Of a DNA stretch of 64,000 nt, positions 44,883-54,023 are shown one piece after another (positions within the stretch are counted from its first letter, which is position 1; every line of letters starts with the position of its first letter). The translations under genes and the position numbers were made by a program. The DNA is from Syntrophomonas sp. UBA1376 (GTDB taxonomy: Bacteria > Bacillota > Syntrophomonadia > Syntrophomonadales > Syntrophomonadaceae), in assembly GCA_002305535.1 (NCBI GenBank), contig DBRE01000111.1, forward strand, positions 13,371 to 77,370, read 5' to 3'. The notes under the pieces are model-generated. The model was given only the letters and a program-made list of their open reading frames with translations. It searched no databases and was not told the DNA's origin.

Positions 44883-45470
44883 TCACCTCAATTTCAAGTT
44901 ATGTATTCGGCAGCGCTCGGCTATAATAATGGCTTCAACTTTTTCTAGCGCTTTCTCAACCTGGTCATTAACAACTACATAATCATATTGGCTCATCTGT
45001 TGCATCTCCTGCTCACAGGCGGCCAATCTTTCTTCGATGCTTTCCTGACTATCTTTGCCCCGCCCACATAGGCGTTGCGCGAGAGCCTCGATAGACGGTG
45101 GAGATATAAAAATAAAAACACCTTCGGGCATTTTTTGTTTAACTTGCATCGCACCTTGAATATCTATTTCTAAGAGGACATCGCAGCCATTGTTCAGATT
45201 ATTGACGACAAAATCCCGTGGTGTACCGTAAAGATTCGAATACACCGTAGCCCACTCAAGAAACTGGTCCTCTTCTACCTTTTTTAGGAAAGTATCCCGA
45301 TCCATAAAAAAATAGTCTACACCATCTATTTCACCTGATCGGGGAGGACGGGTAGATGCGGATATGGATACTTGTATGTCATCCCTACCCTTCAACAGAG
45401 CCTCACGAACCGTCCCCTTGCCAACTCCTGAGGGACCAGAAATAACAAACAATATGCCCTTCCTGGTCAT
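44883..45470 (-). CDS. gmk: Guanylate kinase
   Basis: 195 residues. P-loop SGPSGVGKGTVRE near 10-22, STRPPRSGEIDGVDYFF for GMP binding, and LLEIDIQGAMQVK. It phosphorylates GMP to GDP. ATG after AAGGATT. Next to rpoZ and remA, the common Firmicute order. Confidence 0.97.
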   Translation of the reverse strand: MTRKGILFVISGPSGVGKGTVREALLKGRDDIQVSISASTRPPRSGEIDGVDYFFMDRDTFLKKVEEDQFLEWATVYSNLYGTPRDFVVNNLNNGCDVLLEIDIQGAMQVKQKMPEGVFIFISPPSIEALAQRLCGRGKDSQESIEERLAACEQEMQQMSQYDYVVVNDQVEKALEKVEAIIIAERCRIHNLKLR

Positions 45471-45487
45471 ATTTAATCCTTCCTGTA

Positions 45488-45745
45488 TTATATTTCTTCG
45501 CTATCTTTGGACGTCAGGCGATTGGCAACTGTCTCCGGTTGAACTGCAGATAGAATAACATGAGAACTATCTGCAATAATCACTGCTCGGGTTCTGCGGC
45601 CGTAGGTGGCATCAATCAGTATCCCTTTCTCCCGCGCCTCTTGAATGATCCTCTTTATGGGCGCAGATTCTGGACTGACAATGGCTACGATTCGGTTAGC
45701 AGCGACAATGTTTCCAAAGCCGATATTTACTAACTTAATATCCAT
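45488..45745 (-). CDS. remA: RemA/DUF370 family DNA-binding regulator
   Basis: 85 residues, beginning [12 protein letters not shown], with [19 protein letters not shown] and the glycine/arginine region [12 protein letters not shown]. In Bacillus RemA controls matrix and osmoprotection genes by DNA binding. ATG after GGAGGAG. It lies between yicC and gmk as in other Firmicutes. Confidence 0.95.
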   Translation of the reverse strand: MDIKLVNIGFGNIVAANRIVAIVSPESAPIKRIIQEAREKGILIDATYGRRTRAVIIADSSHVILSAVQPETVANRLTSKDSEEI

Positions 45746-45762
45746 TCTTACCGCTCCTCCTA

Positions 45763-46641
45763 TTATTCTAAATTTTGAAGCTGTTCCCTTATTTTTTCCA
45801 ATTCTGCTTTGGCTTCCACCACAATACGACTCATTTCGAAATCATTGGCCTTAGAAGCTATGGTATTGGTTTCACGGAACATCTCCTGAACCAAAAAATC
45901 GCACTTGCGGCCAACTGAATCCTGCTCTTGTATCAAATCTCTGAGGTGTTGGATATGACTCTGCAGACGAACAATTTCTTCAGTGACGTTAATTCGATCT
46001 GCAAATAGAGCAGCTTCCTGGTAAATGCGACCTTCATCAGGCAGTTCATGCTCCATTAATTCACTTATACGTTGACGGAGTTTTTCGGTATGTTCTTTAA
46101 CTACCTGGGGTGATCTCTGTTCTAAGTGCTCGACCATATCAGCGATTAAGTTGGTGCGCTGGAGGATGTCTTTTACTAAGAATTCACCCTCGCGGATCCT
46201 CATGCCTACTAAGGATTCCATCGCTTCAATCAAGGCAGTTTGTAGAATCGGCCAAATTTCATCAAGATCCTCGGTATCCTCTTCCAGGCTAAACACTTCT
46301 GGTAGTCTAAACAGATCAATAACCTTGATTTGAGACGTAATATTGGCATCATCTGCTATTTCTTTCAAATATTTATGATACGTTATGGCTAATTCTTTGT
46401 CAACCTTGATATTTCTAGCTTTTGCTTCTGTTTTCTCAATACTAATAGTGAATTCCAATCGCCCTCGACTAACATATTTCTTAACTTCTTCCTTGATATA
46501 ATCTTCCAGGAGAGCATATCTTCTGGGAATTCGAATATTGGTATCCAAATAGCGATGGTTGACACTGCGCACCTCACATGAGATCTGATAACCTGATCTG
46601 CTAACCTGAGCTTGTCCATAACCAGTCATGCTGTTAGCCAA
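45763..46641 (-). CDS. YicC/YloC family endoribonuclease
   Basis: 292 residues. It begins with the conserved [11 protein letters not shown] and contains the [17 protein letters not shown] and [20 protein letters not shown] segments (the last with a conserved Gln/Glu-Asn set). YicC is an endonuclease for RNA. The start is TTG 46641, behind AAAGG. First gene of a block reaching metK. Confidence 0.92.
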   Translation of the reverse strand: MANSMTGYGQAQVSRSGYQISCEVRSVNHRYLDTNIRIPRRYALLEDYIKEEVKKYVSRGRLEFTISIEKTEAKARNIKVDKELAITYHKYLKEIADDANITSQIKVIDLFRLPEVFSLEEDTEDLDEIWPILQTALIEAMESLVGMRIREGEFLVKDILQRTNLIADMVEHLEQRSPQVVKEHTEKLRQRISELMEHELPDEGRIYQEAALFADRINVTEEIVRLQSHIQHLRDLIQEQDSVGRKCDFLVQEMFRETNTIASKANDFEMSRIVVEAKAELEKIREQLQNLE

Positions 46642-46733
46642 AATAATCCGACCTTTCCAATTGGCAGTAATTGTTTGATTCTATCACGGGAAAAAGATGT
46701 CTGCGATCATCTTGCTTAGCCAATTTTAACATA

Positions 46734-49409
46734 CTAATTTTTAGAAACAAAAACTTTCACGATAAAAAAGAAATATTTCCATATAAATCTGGCTCCTGCC
46801 ATTATGATGATCATTAACCATTGCCACCAGTTTAAGGACACGGTCTGAAAAACAGTCTGTAAGAAAGGTGCATATAACACAACCAAATGCATAGTGAGGG
46901 AACATAGTACCGCTCCAATTAAGAACCGATTCTTAAGAAATCCCAGCTCGAAGGGTGAAAAACGCTCGGAACGACACTCGAAAACGTAAAAGAGCTGAGC
47001 AATAACCAAGGTGGTCAATGCCATGGTTCGAGCCAGGTTCAATTCATCTATTCCCTGCATTCTGGATATCGCCAGGCCTAAACTGAAACTAACCAAGGTA
47101 ATTAGGCTGATAAATATTCCTCTACTTAAAACCATCCATCCCAATCCCTGTGAGAATACGCCTTCATCAATGGGTCTAGGTTTACGATCCATAATGCCCG
47201 GTTCAGGGGGCTCCAACCCTAAAGCCATCGCTGGCAGCCCGTCGGTAACTAAATTGACCCATAGTATCTGGATAGGTAACATGGGTAGAGGCATAGCCAG
47301 AAGCGAAGCCATAAACATCACCAATACTTCCCCTATATTACAGCCCAGCAGGTACCGGATAAACTTACGTATGTTATCATAGATAGCCCTCCCCTCATAA
47401 ACTGAATTGACTATGGTGGAAAAGTCGTCATCAGCTAATATCATGGAAGAGGCTTCTTTAGTAACTTCGGTTCCGGTAATCCCCATGGAAATGCCAATAT
47501 CGGCCGCTTTAATAGCCGGAGCATCATTCACACCATCACCAGTCATAGCCACAACGTGACCGCGCTTTTGCAGTACCTTCACAATACGGTTCTTATGTTG
47601 AGGTGTGACCCGCGCAAAAATGCGACTTTGCATGCTTCGTCGAAAAAGTTCCCGGTCATCCAGAGCGTCCATTTGCGTGCCTACAACTACCTGGTTGTGT
47701 TCCGTTATACCTATTTGCCGACCGATAGCCAGAGCAGTCAAAGGATGATCTCCGGTGATCATGATGGGTGTTATACCTGCTTGGCGGCATTGTTTAACCG
47801 ATTCAGCCACACCCTCACGAGGTGGGTCTATCATCCCGCATATGCCTAATAGTGTTAAATTGTTTTCCAGTTCGTGCTCGTTAAACCGTTCCGCATCCGC
47901 CAGGGAGATTTCCCGATAGGCAAAGCTCAAAACCCTCAAAGCCTGTTTGGCCCATTGTTCTTGGAGTGATAGGAGGGTATCAATATCCTGACCAAAAGAT
48001 TTGCCGCCGGCGATCTTATGACAGAGAGGAACCACTTGATCCAGAGCTCCTTTGGTAAAAACCATGTATTTCCCCTGACTTTGGACAACTACACTCATTC
48101 TTTTTCTTTCAGAATCGAAAGGGATTTCGCGAATACGCTTCAAAGGAGTACCTAGGCCGGCTTTATATGCCATGACTAACAGGGCAATTTCGGTAGGATC
48201 CCCATCCCCAGATACATGGTTTTTATGTTCAGTCAGTTGAGCGTTATTGCAATTAAGGGCCACTTCCAGCAAACGTTTGACCACTGGATCAGCCAGCGGG
48301 TCAAGGGGTTTATGGTTTGATGATGAGAATGTTCCTTTCAGCCTATAGCCCTCTCCACTAATAGTTATATCATGGTCAAGTGTAGCAGCTCGTACCACCG
48401 TCATTTTGTTCTGAGTCAGTGTACCCGTCTTGTCAGAACAGATAACCGTAGTACAGCCCAATGTTTCCACAGCCGGTAATTTGCGAACTATGGCGTTACG
48501 AGCAGCCATACGTTGTACACCGAGAGCTAAAACCACGGTGACGATGGCAGGAAGCCCTTCAGGAATAGCTGCTACAGCTAGACTGATCCCGGCCATAAAC
48601 ATGGTCATGATCGGTTCACCACGCAAAATCCCTAAAGCCGTTACTAAACCACATACTGCCAAACATATAACAATTAGGATTTTACCCAGTTGATCAAGTT
48701 TTTTTTGCAGAGGGGTCATAACTTGTTCAGTTTCTTCTATGAGTGCTGCTATTCGACCCATTTCCGTGTTCATGCCGGTTTCCACTACCACAGCCAATCC
48801 ACGTCCTCGGGTAACTGATGTTCCCATAAATCCCAAGTTAAAACGCTCTGCTAAAGGGGTTTCGGAAGCGATAGGTCGACCGTTTTTTTCCACTGGAATG
48901 GATTCACCAGTTAAGGCCGCTTCTTCGATCTCCAAACTAAATGTTTCCAGGAACCGAACGTCCGCGGGAATTTTATCTCCCGACTCGACCCATATAATGT
49001 CACCCGGCACCAACTGAGCGGCATCAATGGATTGTTTTCGACCTTCCCGCACTACCAAAGCATGGGGCGAGGCCATCTTCTTTATTGCCTCCAGACTGCG
49101 CTCAGCTCTGTATTCTTGAACAAAGCCCAATAGAGCATTAATGATCACAATAGCCAATATAGTCACAGCATCAGCCATGGCACCAATGGCTCCCGATATT
49201 ACCGTAGCCGCCAATAAAACCAAGACCATAGTGTCAGTGAACTGACGTAAGAAAATTAACCAGGGCTTGCTATTTTCAGCCGCATCTAGAACATTATTAT
49301 GGATTCTCTGTCTTTCTATTATCTGTGCAGCGCTTAATCCTGTAAGCTGTGTTTGCAGTGTAGCAAGAATTTCCGACTGGTTCAGTTGATACCAAGGCTT
49401 TACATTCAT
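46734..49409 (-). CDS. Calcium-transporting P-type ATPase (SERCA type)
   Basis: About 891 residues with ten membrane helices. TGES actuator motif, DKTGTLT phosphorylation motif, TGDGVNDAPA hinge motif and the PEGLPAIV helix-4 calcium site are all present; the later helix 5-6 site reads NLVTDGLPAMAL, with the N..TD pattern of SERCA/PMCA-type pumps. It exports Ca2+ from the cytoplasm. The start is ATG 49409, after GGAGG; an in-frame GTG 15 bases upstream overlaps that site. Confidence 0.95.
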   Translation of the reverse strand: MNVKPWYQLNQSEILATLQTQLTGLSAAQIIERQRIHNNVLDAAENSKPWLIFLRQFTDTMVLVLLAATVISGAIGAMADAVTILAIVIINALLGFVQEYRAERSLEAIKKMASPHALVVREGRKQSIDAAQLVPGDIIWVESGDKIPADVRFLETFSLEIEEAALTGESIPVEKNGRPIASETPLAERFNLGFMGTSVTRGRGLAVVVETGMNTEMGRIAALIEETEQVMTPLQKKLDQLGKILIVICLAVCGLVTALGILRGEPIMTMFMAGISLAVAAIPEGLPAIVTVVLALGVQRMAARNAIVRKLPAVETLGCTTVICSDKTGTLTQNKMTVVRAATLDHDITISGEGYRLKGTFSSSNHKPLDPLADPVVKRLLEVALNCNNAQLTEHKNHVSGDGDPTEIALLVMAYKAGLGTPLKRIREIPFDSERKRMSVVVQSQGKYMVFTKGALDQVVPLCHKIAGGKSFGQDIDTLLSLQEQWAKQALRVLSFAYREISLADAERFNEHELENNLTLLGICGMIDPPREGVAESVKQCRQAGITPIMITGDHPLTALAIGRQIGITEHNQVVVGTQMDALDDRELFRRSMQSRIFARVTPQHKNRIVKVLQKRGHVVAMTGDGVNDAPAIKAADIGISMGITGTEVTKEASSMILADDDFSTIVNSVYEGRAIYDNIRKFIRYLLGCNIGEVLVMFMASLLAMPLPMLPIQILWVNLVTDGLPAMALGLEPPEPGIMDRKPRPIDEGVFSQGLGWMVLSRGIFISLITLVSFSLGLAISRMQGIDELNLARTMALTTLVIAQLFYVFECRSERFSPFELGFLKNRFLIGAVLCSLTMHLVVLYAPFLQTVFQTVSLNWWQWLMIIIMAGARFIWKYFFFIVKVFVSKN

Positions 49410-49510
49410 TGTTCCTGCCTCCACGGTTGCCTTTCTCAGAAATTCATATTCAAGGCAAATCGGTAAAAGACCTAACCGAACAACGGAAGGCTTGTCAATA
49501 ATTACCTGTG

Positions 49511-49539
49511 AAAATCAAAAAACCTCCCTAAGGAGGTTT
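49511..49539 (-). terminator. Intrinsic terminator upstream of the Ca2+ ATPase
   Basis: Minus-strand stem AAACCTCC/GGAGGTTT with a four-base loop, then TTTGATTTT. It ends transcription coming from the UDG-fold gene. Confidence 0.85.
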
Positions 49540-49743
49540 CAGACCGTCGAAAAAGGCTAATAGCGGCGTTAACTCGGGCAGCTCGTTCAATCAACGTACG
49601 TTATGTACGCCTCCGACGGTGCCAGTTTGGCGCCTAGTATCGGCAAATAGAAGCCCGAAGGGCTGACTGCCGATGAATCACGGGCTTCCCGGTTGCCTTG
49701 CTCTTATCCTTTTTTGCTCGCTCTGGCAAAAGATCCGTGATTT
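49540..49743. repeat. Structured intergenic repeat-like element
   Basis: No gene. Three overlapping inverted repeats are visible: ATCGGCA/TGCCGAT (49639-49675), GAAGCCCG/CGGGCTTC (about 49647-49690) and AATCACGG/CCGTGATT (about 49675-49743). Near 49598-49612 is the near-palindrome CGTACGTTATGTACG. Similar segments (GCGTACATAACGTACG next to CTTTTTCGAC) recur between genes in other clostridial genomes, so a dispersed repeat is likely. Confidence 0.5.
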
Positions 49744-50367
49744 TTACAGACGACTTTTGATTTGCTGGCACTCCAGTGAAGTAAAATGGGCTTCATCCAC
49801 TGTGGGAATAATAGAACATCCTTCATAACGATAACTGGTGTTCATTACCGGTTCCTCGAAAAATCCATAAGCTCTCAATATATACCGGGAAATGCGTTTA
49901 CCGAACAGCACAATGTAAGCAGGATTCAGAATAGAGATCTCTTCCAGGAGAAAGGACAGACAAGAGATGATGCTGTCACAACTGGGATGAATATTGGTAC
50001 CTTCACAGGCTGCGTCAGTTAAAAGACAGTGGTGATCTTTGTCCAGCAATTTCCGGTTACTTTGGCAGTTTATGTTGCTATGCAACGGACAGGCTTTGGG
50101 TTGACAGCGAACTAGAAAAGTATGATATATCTTTTCAAATCCCAAACCAGTCTTAATTAGATCACGTAATTCGAGCATACGATTAATGTCGCAGGAATCC
50201 CTATCATCCGATTCTAAAACCATTATTAAGTCTGGCTGTAAATCTCCCTTACCCAAAGATGGTCTGCGAACACACCGAGTTACTGCATCACAACGCCGGC
50301 AGTTAGAAATGCGATCTTCCATGTTAATAATCTGCCGTATCACTTGTTCACGGTTTCCATTTGACAT
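49744..50367 (-). CDS. Divergent uracil-DNA-glycosylase-fold protein, cysteine-rich
   Basis: About 207 residues from ATG 50367. The layout resembles family 4 UDGs: NCRRCDAVTRC near residues 24-34 (CxxC), a first strand PDLIMVLE and a second Cys-containing helix CLSFLLEEISILNPAYIVLFG near 130-150, the UDG LLxxEIxxxxPxxIVxLG block. The catalytic motifs are missing: GEAPGxxE is replaced by ESDDRDSCD, and the HPS motif by TVDEAHF. It has thirteen or so cysteines, enough for an Fe-S cluster. A UDG relative with changed activity or a non-enzymatic role is likely. Confidence 0.6.
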   Translation of the reverse strand: MSNGNREQVIRQIINMEDRISNCRRCDAVTRCVRRPSLGKGDLQPDLIMVLESDDRDSCDINRMLELRDLIKTGLGFEKIYHTFLVRCQPKACPLHSNINCQSNRKLLDKDHHCLLTDAACEGTNIHPSCDSIISCLSFLLEEISILNPAYIVLFGKRISRYILRAYGFFEEPVMNTSYRYEGCSIIPTVDEAHFTSLECQQIKSRL

Positions 50368-50447
50368 ATTTTTTCCCCCGCCCCCACGATCCAAAGCATT
50401 TTACTGTATTTACCATACGGTTCGACAGTAAATTCACTAATTCCTGC

Positions 50448-50487
50448 AAAAAAGCACAAACCGCCTGGCGACGGTTTGTGTTTTTTT
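50448..50487. terminator. Bidirectional terminator
   Basis: Stem CACAAACCG/CGGTTTGTG with a short loop, T run on one side and A run on the other. It follows the 135-aa gene and precedes the UDG-fold gene. Confidence 0.9.
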
Positions 50488-50490
50488 CCC

Positions 50491-50898
50491 TTATTTTTTC
50501 ATTTTGTACAAGTACTCCCTAGTGCGACTGTTGATTCCCCAGGTAGCATCACCCAGCTTGTTACATATATAAGTTCTCATATTATCATCAATATCGGGAT
50601 CCAAATGATCGAACAACAGGAAAAATGCCCTTAAAACATCTACCATACTGGTGAATATTCGCTCAATGGGAGCTTCCTTTAGATAGGTATCCTTTTTTCC
50701 ATAAAAATAAATTAGTCTACGTAAGACCCAAGCAATCTCCGCATTTGTCCAGAGACGTTTGTCTATAATAATAGAAAGTAACGCATCGGGGCCTATCTCG
50801 TTTTCAGTCTTCTGTAACTCACTCCAGGCGGGGCTGGTAAAGATAGTGCTGTCCAGTCCAAAATACTCATGAATTTTATTCAGATCACTGTCTTCCAT
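50491..50898 (-). CDS. Hypothetical protein, 135 aa
   Basis: Family not recognised. It is soluble, acidic at the N terminus, and mostly helical, with two aromatic-rich helices (WVLRRLIYFYG and VLRAFFLLFDHLD) that might contact membrane or another protein. The C terminus is basic (TREYLYKMKK). ATG after AGGAGG. It lies nine bases after the LysM-NlpC gene, so the two are probably co-transcribed. Confidence 0.65.
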   Translation of the reverse strand: MEDSDLNKIHEYFGLDSTIFTSPAWSELQKTENEIGPDALLSIIIDKRLWTNAEIAWVLRRLIYFYGKKDTYLKEAPIERIFTSMVDVLRAFFLLFDHLDPDIDDNMRTYICNKLGDATWGINSRTREYLYKMKK

Positions 50899-50907
50899 TC
50901 TATCCTC

Positions 50908-51705
50908 CTACCGTAATATCCGCCGAGCACCTGCATACGTACGAGCATAATAACCTTCTGCTATAGAAGAATAAATCACTCCGCCACTTCTAGGAGAACT
51001 TGAATGGATGAATTGGTTATTACCGACATATATGCCGACATGGTCAATGCCTCCGCCACCACAGCGGAAGTATAATAAGTCACCAGGCAGAAGCTCTTCC
51101 CGCGCCACAGCTGTACCCATGGCAGCTTGTTCAGCAGCTGTGCGCGGTAAATTGATGCCTATCTGGCTAAAGTTGTATTTGGCAAAACCTGAACAATCGA
51201 ATCCCCCTGGGCTCTGACCACCATAACGGTAGGGGGTACCCAGATGTTTAGAAGCCATTTCCAGTAACCTGGCAGCCTCAACAGTGCTACCAGATCGCGA
51301 TGGATTTCCCTGGTATCGAATGATTAATTCCACACCCGGATTAACCACCTCGGTACTCAGTTGATTAATGCGTTTTATTTCCTCAACAGTTGTGCCATGT
51401 TGCCTAGCAATACTCAAGAGACTGTCTCCCGCTTGTACTACATAGACAATATCAGGATTAACAGATGAATTATCAGTATCAGTTTGTTCCTCTTCCAATA
51501 CAATGACCTGTCCTACCTGGAGTGAATCAGAAGTGAGACCATTGATTGCCATTAAATTCTCTACAGTGACACCGTTATGGTGAGCTATCATCCATAGGCT
51601 ATCGCCTTTCTGAACCGTGTATGTCTCAGGACTAGCAGCTGCAGTGCAGACGAAAATGCACACTAAAAAGCAACTCAATATAAAACTTCTGGCTATGATC
51701 TTCAT
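50908..51705 (-). CDS. Secreted LysM-NlpC/P60 peptidoglycan endopeptidase
   Basis: 265 residues. Signal peptide (about 1-24), two LysM domains (about 28-72 and 86-132, each starting YTVQKGDS/YVVQAGDS), then NlpC/P60 (about 145-265) with the catalytic Cys in FDCSGFAKY, His in IDHVGIYVG and a third polar residue in HSSSPRSGG. It cleaves cell-wall peptide bonds, likely gamma-D-glutamyl-diamino acid. ATG after AGGTAGG. Confidence 0.95.
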   Translation of the reverse strand: MKIIARSFILSCFLVCIFVCTAAASPETYTVQKGDSLWMIAHHNGVTVENLMAINGLTSDSLQVGQVIVLEEEQTDTDNSSVNPDIVYVVQAGDSLLSIARQHGTTVEEIKRINQLSTEVVNPGVELIIRYQGNPSRSGSTVEAARLLEMASKHLGTPYRYGGQSPGGFDCSGFAKYNFSQIGINLPRTAAEQAAMGTAVAREELLPGDLLYFRCGGGGIDHVGIYVGNNQFIHSSSPRSGGVIYSSIAEGYYARTYAGARRILR

Positions 51706-51788
51706 ATACTACCTACCTTTCGTCTTTACACACTGCGGAAAAATATTCTACAAAGGTAGTATAATGTCCTGCTCAGAAATAAAAGATT

Positions 51789-52631
51789 CTAATCTATAGT
51801 TATTTGTTTTCCATGATGATATTCACATAATAAATTAAACTCATTTACATCGATTCCGCTACAACCTAGGCGATTCCGGCTCTCATGCCGACCTGTTCCA
51901 TGAAAATCAGATCCACCTGTAACCAGCAGGTTAAATTGCTGGCATAATTGCAGAAATCTACCTATCTGTTGGGGTGTGTGCTCCGGATAATATACTTCCA
52001 GCCCGGCTATCCCTAGGTTAATAATTTCATATACTAGTTCCGCATTGGGCAACAATCCCGGATGGGCCAGGATGGGAACACCACCTGCACTTTTGATAAG
52101 CTCAATCGCTTCCCGGGGCAAAAACTTGTATCGTGGTACATAAGCGGGTCGGCCTTTGCCTATGAATTTATCAAATGCCTCCTTGACTGAAAACACATAG
52201 CCTTTTTCCGTCAAAGCGCGCGCTACATGAGGACGTCCTATCAAATCCCCCTGGGCTAGTTTTTCAACCTGCTCAAAAGAGATGGCCAAGCCCATACTCT
52301 TCAAGCGGTAGACCATTTTACGTGCCCTGTCCCATCGTGCTTCCCTTATTTCTTCTAGTCTATGCAATAAACGGGAATTGTGGTAATCAATGAAATACCC
52401 CAGAATATGAACCTCGTTTTCATCCAATTCGGTGTTCATTTCTATCCCGGGTATAAATTGAAGCGAAAGTGGATTAGTGGTCAAAAATGCATAGGCTTCT
52501 TCAATTCCATGTACGGTATCGTGGTCGGTTATGGCTAATCCCTTCAGGCCAATTTCTTCAGCACGTACCAATAATTCTTCCGGATTTAGAAGACCATCAG
52601 ATGCTGTTGAATGAACATGTAGGTCGTACAT
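51789..52631 (-). CDS. PHP-domain phosphoesterase
   Basis: About 280 residues. MYDLHVHSTASDG, GLAITDHDTV, GIEMNTE, AHPGLLP and SDFHG give the full set of His/Asp metal ligands of the PHP fold, in the YciV/TrpH-like subfamily (nucleoside or oligonucleotide 3',5'-phosphoesterase). The start is ATG 52631, eight bases after GGAG. It lies 15 bases after the dipeptidase, so they form an operon. Confidence 0.92.
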   Translation of the reverse strand: MYDLHVHSTASDGLLNPEELLVRAEEIGLKGLAITDHDTVHGIEEAYAFLTTNPLSLQFIPGIEMNTELDENEVHILGYFIDYHNSRLLHRLEEIREARWDRARKMVYRLKSMGLAISFEQVEKLAQGDLIGRPHVARALTEKGYVFSVKEAFDKFIGKGRPAYVPRYKFLPREAIELIKSAGGVPILAHPGLLPNAELVYEIINLGIAGLEVYYPEHTPQQIGRFLQLCQQFNLLVTGGSDFHGTGRHESRNRLGCSGIDVNEFNLLCEYHHGKQITID

Positions 52632-52646
52632 CAATTTATTCTCCAG

Positions 52647-53570
52647 TTATTTTAGTATTTGCCGAATCACTCTCTCTACATTACTATGAAAGATCATTTC
52701 CATTTCTTGGCGACTAAATCCTTTTTGTCCAAGCATGTTTTCCAACTGCAGATAGGCATCGACTCCAGGAAGCACTACCTGATCAGCTCCGTCGAAATCT
52801 GAACCTAAAGCTACATGTTCAACACCAATCAATTTGGAGACATAGACTATATGGTTTACAAAGTCCTCCAGAATCGGGTTCTTGTCGGTACTGACAAAAC
52901 CACTTACCTGATTTAGACCTATTACCCCTCCGCTTTCTGCCAATTTCTTCAATTGGTTGTCATCCAGATTACGAGGATGATCACATAAACTTCTAGCATT
53001 AGCATGAGTGACCAGTACCGGCCCCTCATATTCGTCGATAGCCTGATAAAACCCATGGGGAGCGATATGGGAAAGATCGAGCAACATACCCATTTTCCTC
53101 ATTTCCCGCACCATCCTACAACCAGCCTGGCTCAAACCTCCATCATTTGGGCCTTCTTTGACCCCATCGGCTAAGAGATTACGATCATTCCAAGTCAATC
53201 CTACACTTCTTAAGCCTAATCTGTACATTATGCGAAGGTATTCTATCTCTGTGCCAAGACATTCAGCTCCCTCCAAATGTAGCAGAGCTGCTAATCGATG
53301 TTCATCGGGCTGGTAGTCTTTTATAAATAAAAGGGGGTAGACTGATTCACTCTGTTGTTCAATTTCCTCATAAAAGCGATCTATTTGTTGAAGTATACCC
53401 TTTAAAGCTTGGCTATGTTCATCGGGGTAAAGAAATAATGAGAAAAACTGCAGTACCAGTCCCGCTTTTTGTGCTCTTTGCAGATCAAAGTGTCCCTGGT
53501 TTTGAAACAATCCCTCTTGGGTCTCGAGCAACCTGCCGATAGTATCACAGTGTAAATCAATTATTTTCAT
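52647..53570 (-). CDS. Membrane dipeptidase family (peptidase M19)
   Basis: 307 residues. DLHCDTIGRLLE holds the first metal-binding His/Asp, EGAECLG the bridging Glu, DLSHIAPHGF and THANARSLCDHPRNL the other metal/substrate His, and GSDFDGAD the Asp. This TIM-barrel zinc family hydrolyses dipeptides, including D-amino acid-containing ones. No signal peptide, so probably cytoplasmic. ATG after GGAGG. A terminator follows spoVS upstream, so dipeptidase-PHP form a new unit. Confidence 0.95.
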   Translation of the reverse strand: MKIIDLHCDTIGRLLETQEGLFQNQGHFDLQRAQKAGLVLQFFSLFLYPDEHSQALKGILQQIDRFYEEIEQQSESVYPLLFIKDYQPDEHRLAALLHLEGAECLGTEIEYLRIMYRLGLRSVGLTWNDRNLLADGVKEGPNDGGLSQAGCRMVREMRKMGMLLDLSHIAPHGFYQAIDEYEGPVLVTHANARSLCDHPRNLDDNQLKKLAESGGVIGLNQVSGFVSTDKNPILEDFVNHIVYVSKLIGVEHVALGSDFDGADQVVLPGVDAYLQLENMLGQKGFSRQEMEMIFHSNVERVIRQILK

Positions 53571-53584
53571 ATCTTCCTCCCAAA

Positions 53585-53617
53585 TAAAAAACCTGCTGTC
53601 CTAGCAGGTTTTTTTAT
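53585..53617. terminator. Terminator between spoVS and the dipeptidase gene
   Basis: Stem AAACCTGCT/AGCAGGTTT with a five-base loop and T/A runs on both sides. Confidence 0.9.
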
Positions 53618-53650
53618 CTATTTCAATAATAAGCTGGTGAATTTAACCCA

Positions 53651-53911
53651 CTATCTGGGCTCAATAATTAGTTTAATTGCGGTGCGTTCTTCACCGTCAA
53701 TCATAATGTCTGTAAATGCGGGAATACAAATCAAATCCATACCACTAGGAGCTACAAAACCTCGGGCTATGGCAATCGCTTTAATTGCCTGGTTAATGGC
53801 ACCTGCTCCAATTGCTTGAATCTCTGCCGCACCCTTTTCACGTAATACCCCAGCCAATGCGCCTGCGACTGAATTTGGACTGGATTTGGCTGAAACCTTT
53901 AATACCTCCAT
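53651..53911 (-). CDS. spoVS: Stage V sporulation protein S
   Basis: 86 residues with the Alba-like core: MEVLKVSAKSSPNSVAGA at the start, IGAGAINQAIKAIAIARGFV in the middle, DLICIPAF and the C-terminal GEERTAIKLIIEP. It is needed for late sporulation stages and DNA packaging in Bacillus. ATG after GAGGGAGGG. It supports a spore-forming host. Confidence 0.97.
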   Translation of the reverse strand: MEVLKVSAKSSPNSVAGALAGVLREKGAAEIQAIGAGAINQAIKAIAIARGFVAPSGMDLICIPAFTDIMIDGEERTAIKLIIEPR

Positions 53912-54023
53912 CAGTTTAACCCTCCCTCAAATGTGTTCCAAAGATAGGTGCTCTTCTCTATTTATATTCGCAGTGAAAGGAGTAATTCCTTCTTTTTATA
54001 ACCATGAAATGGAAATATTCCTT

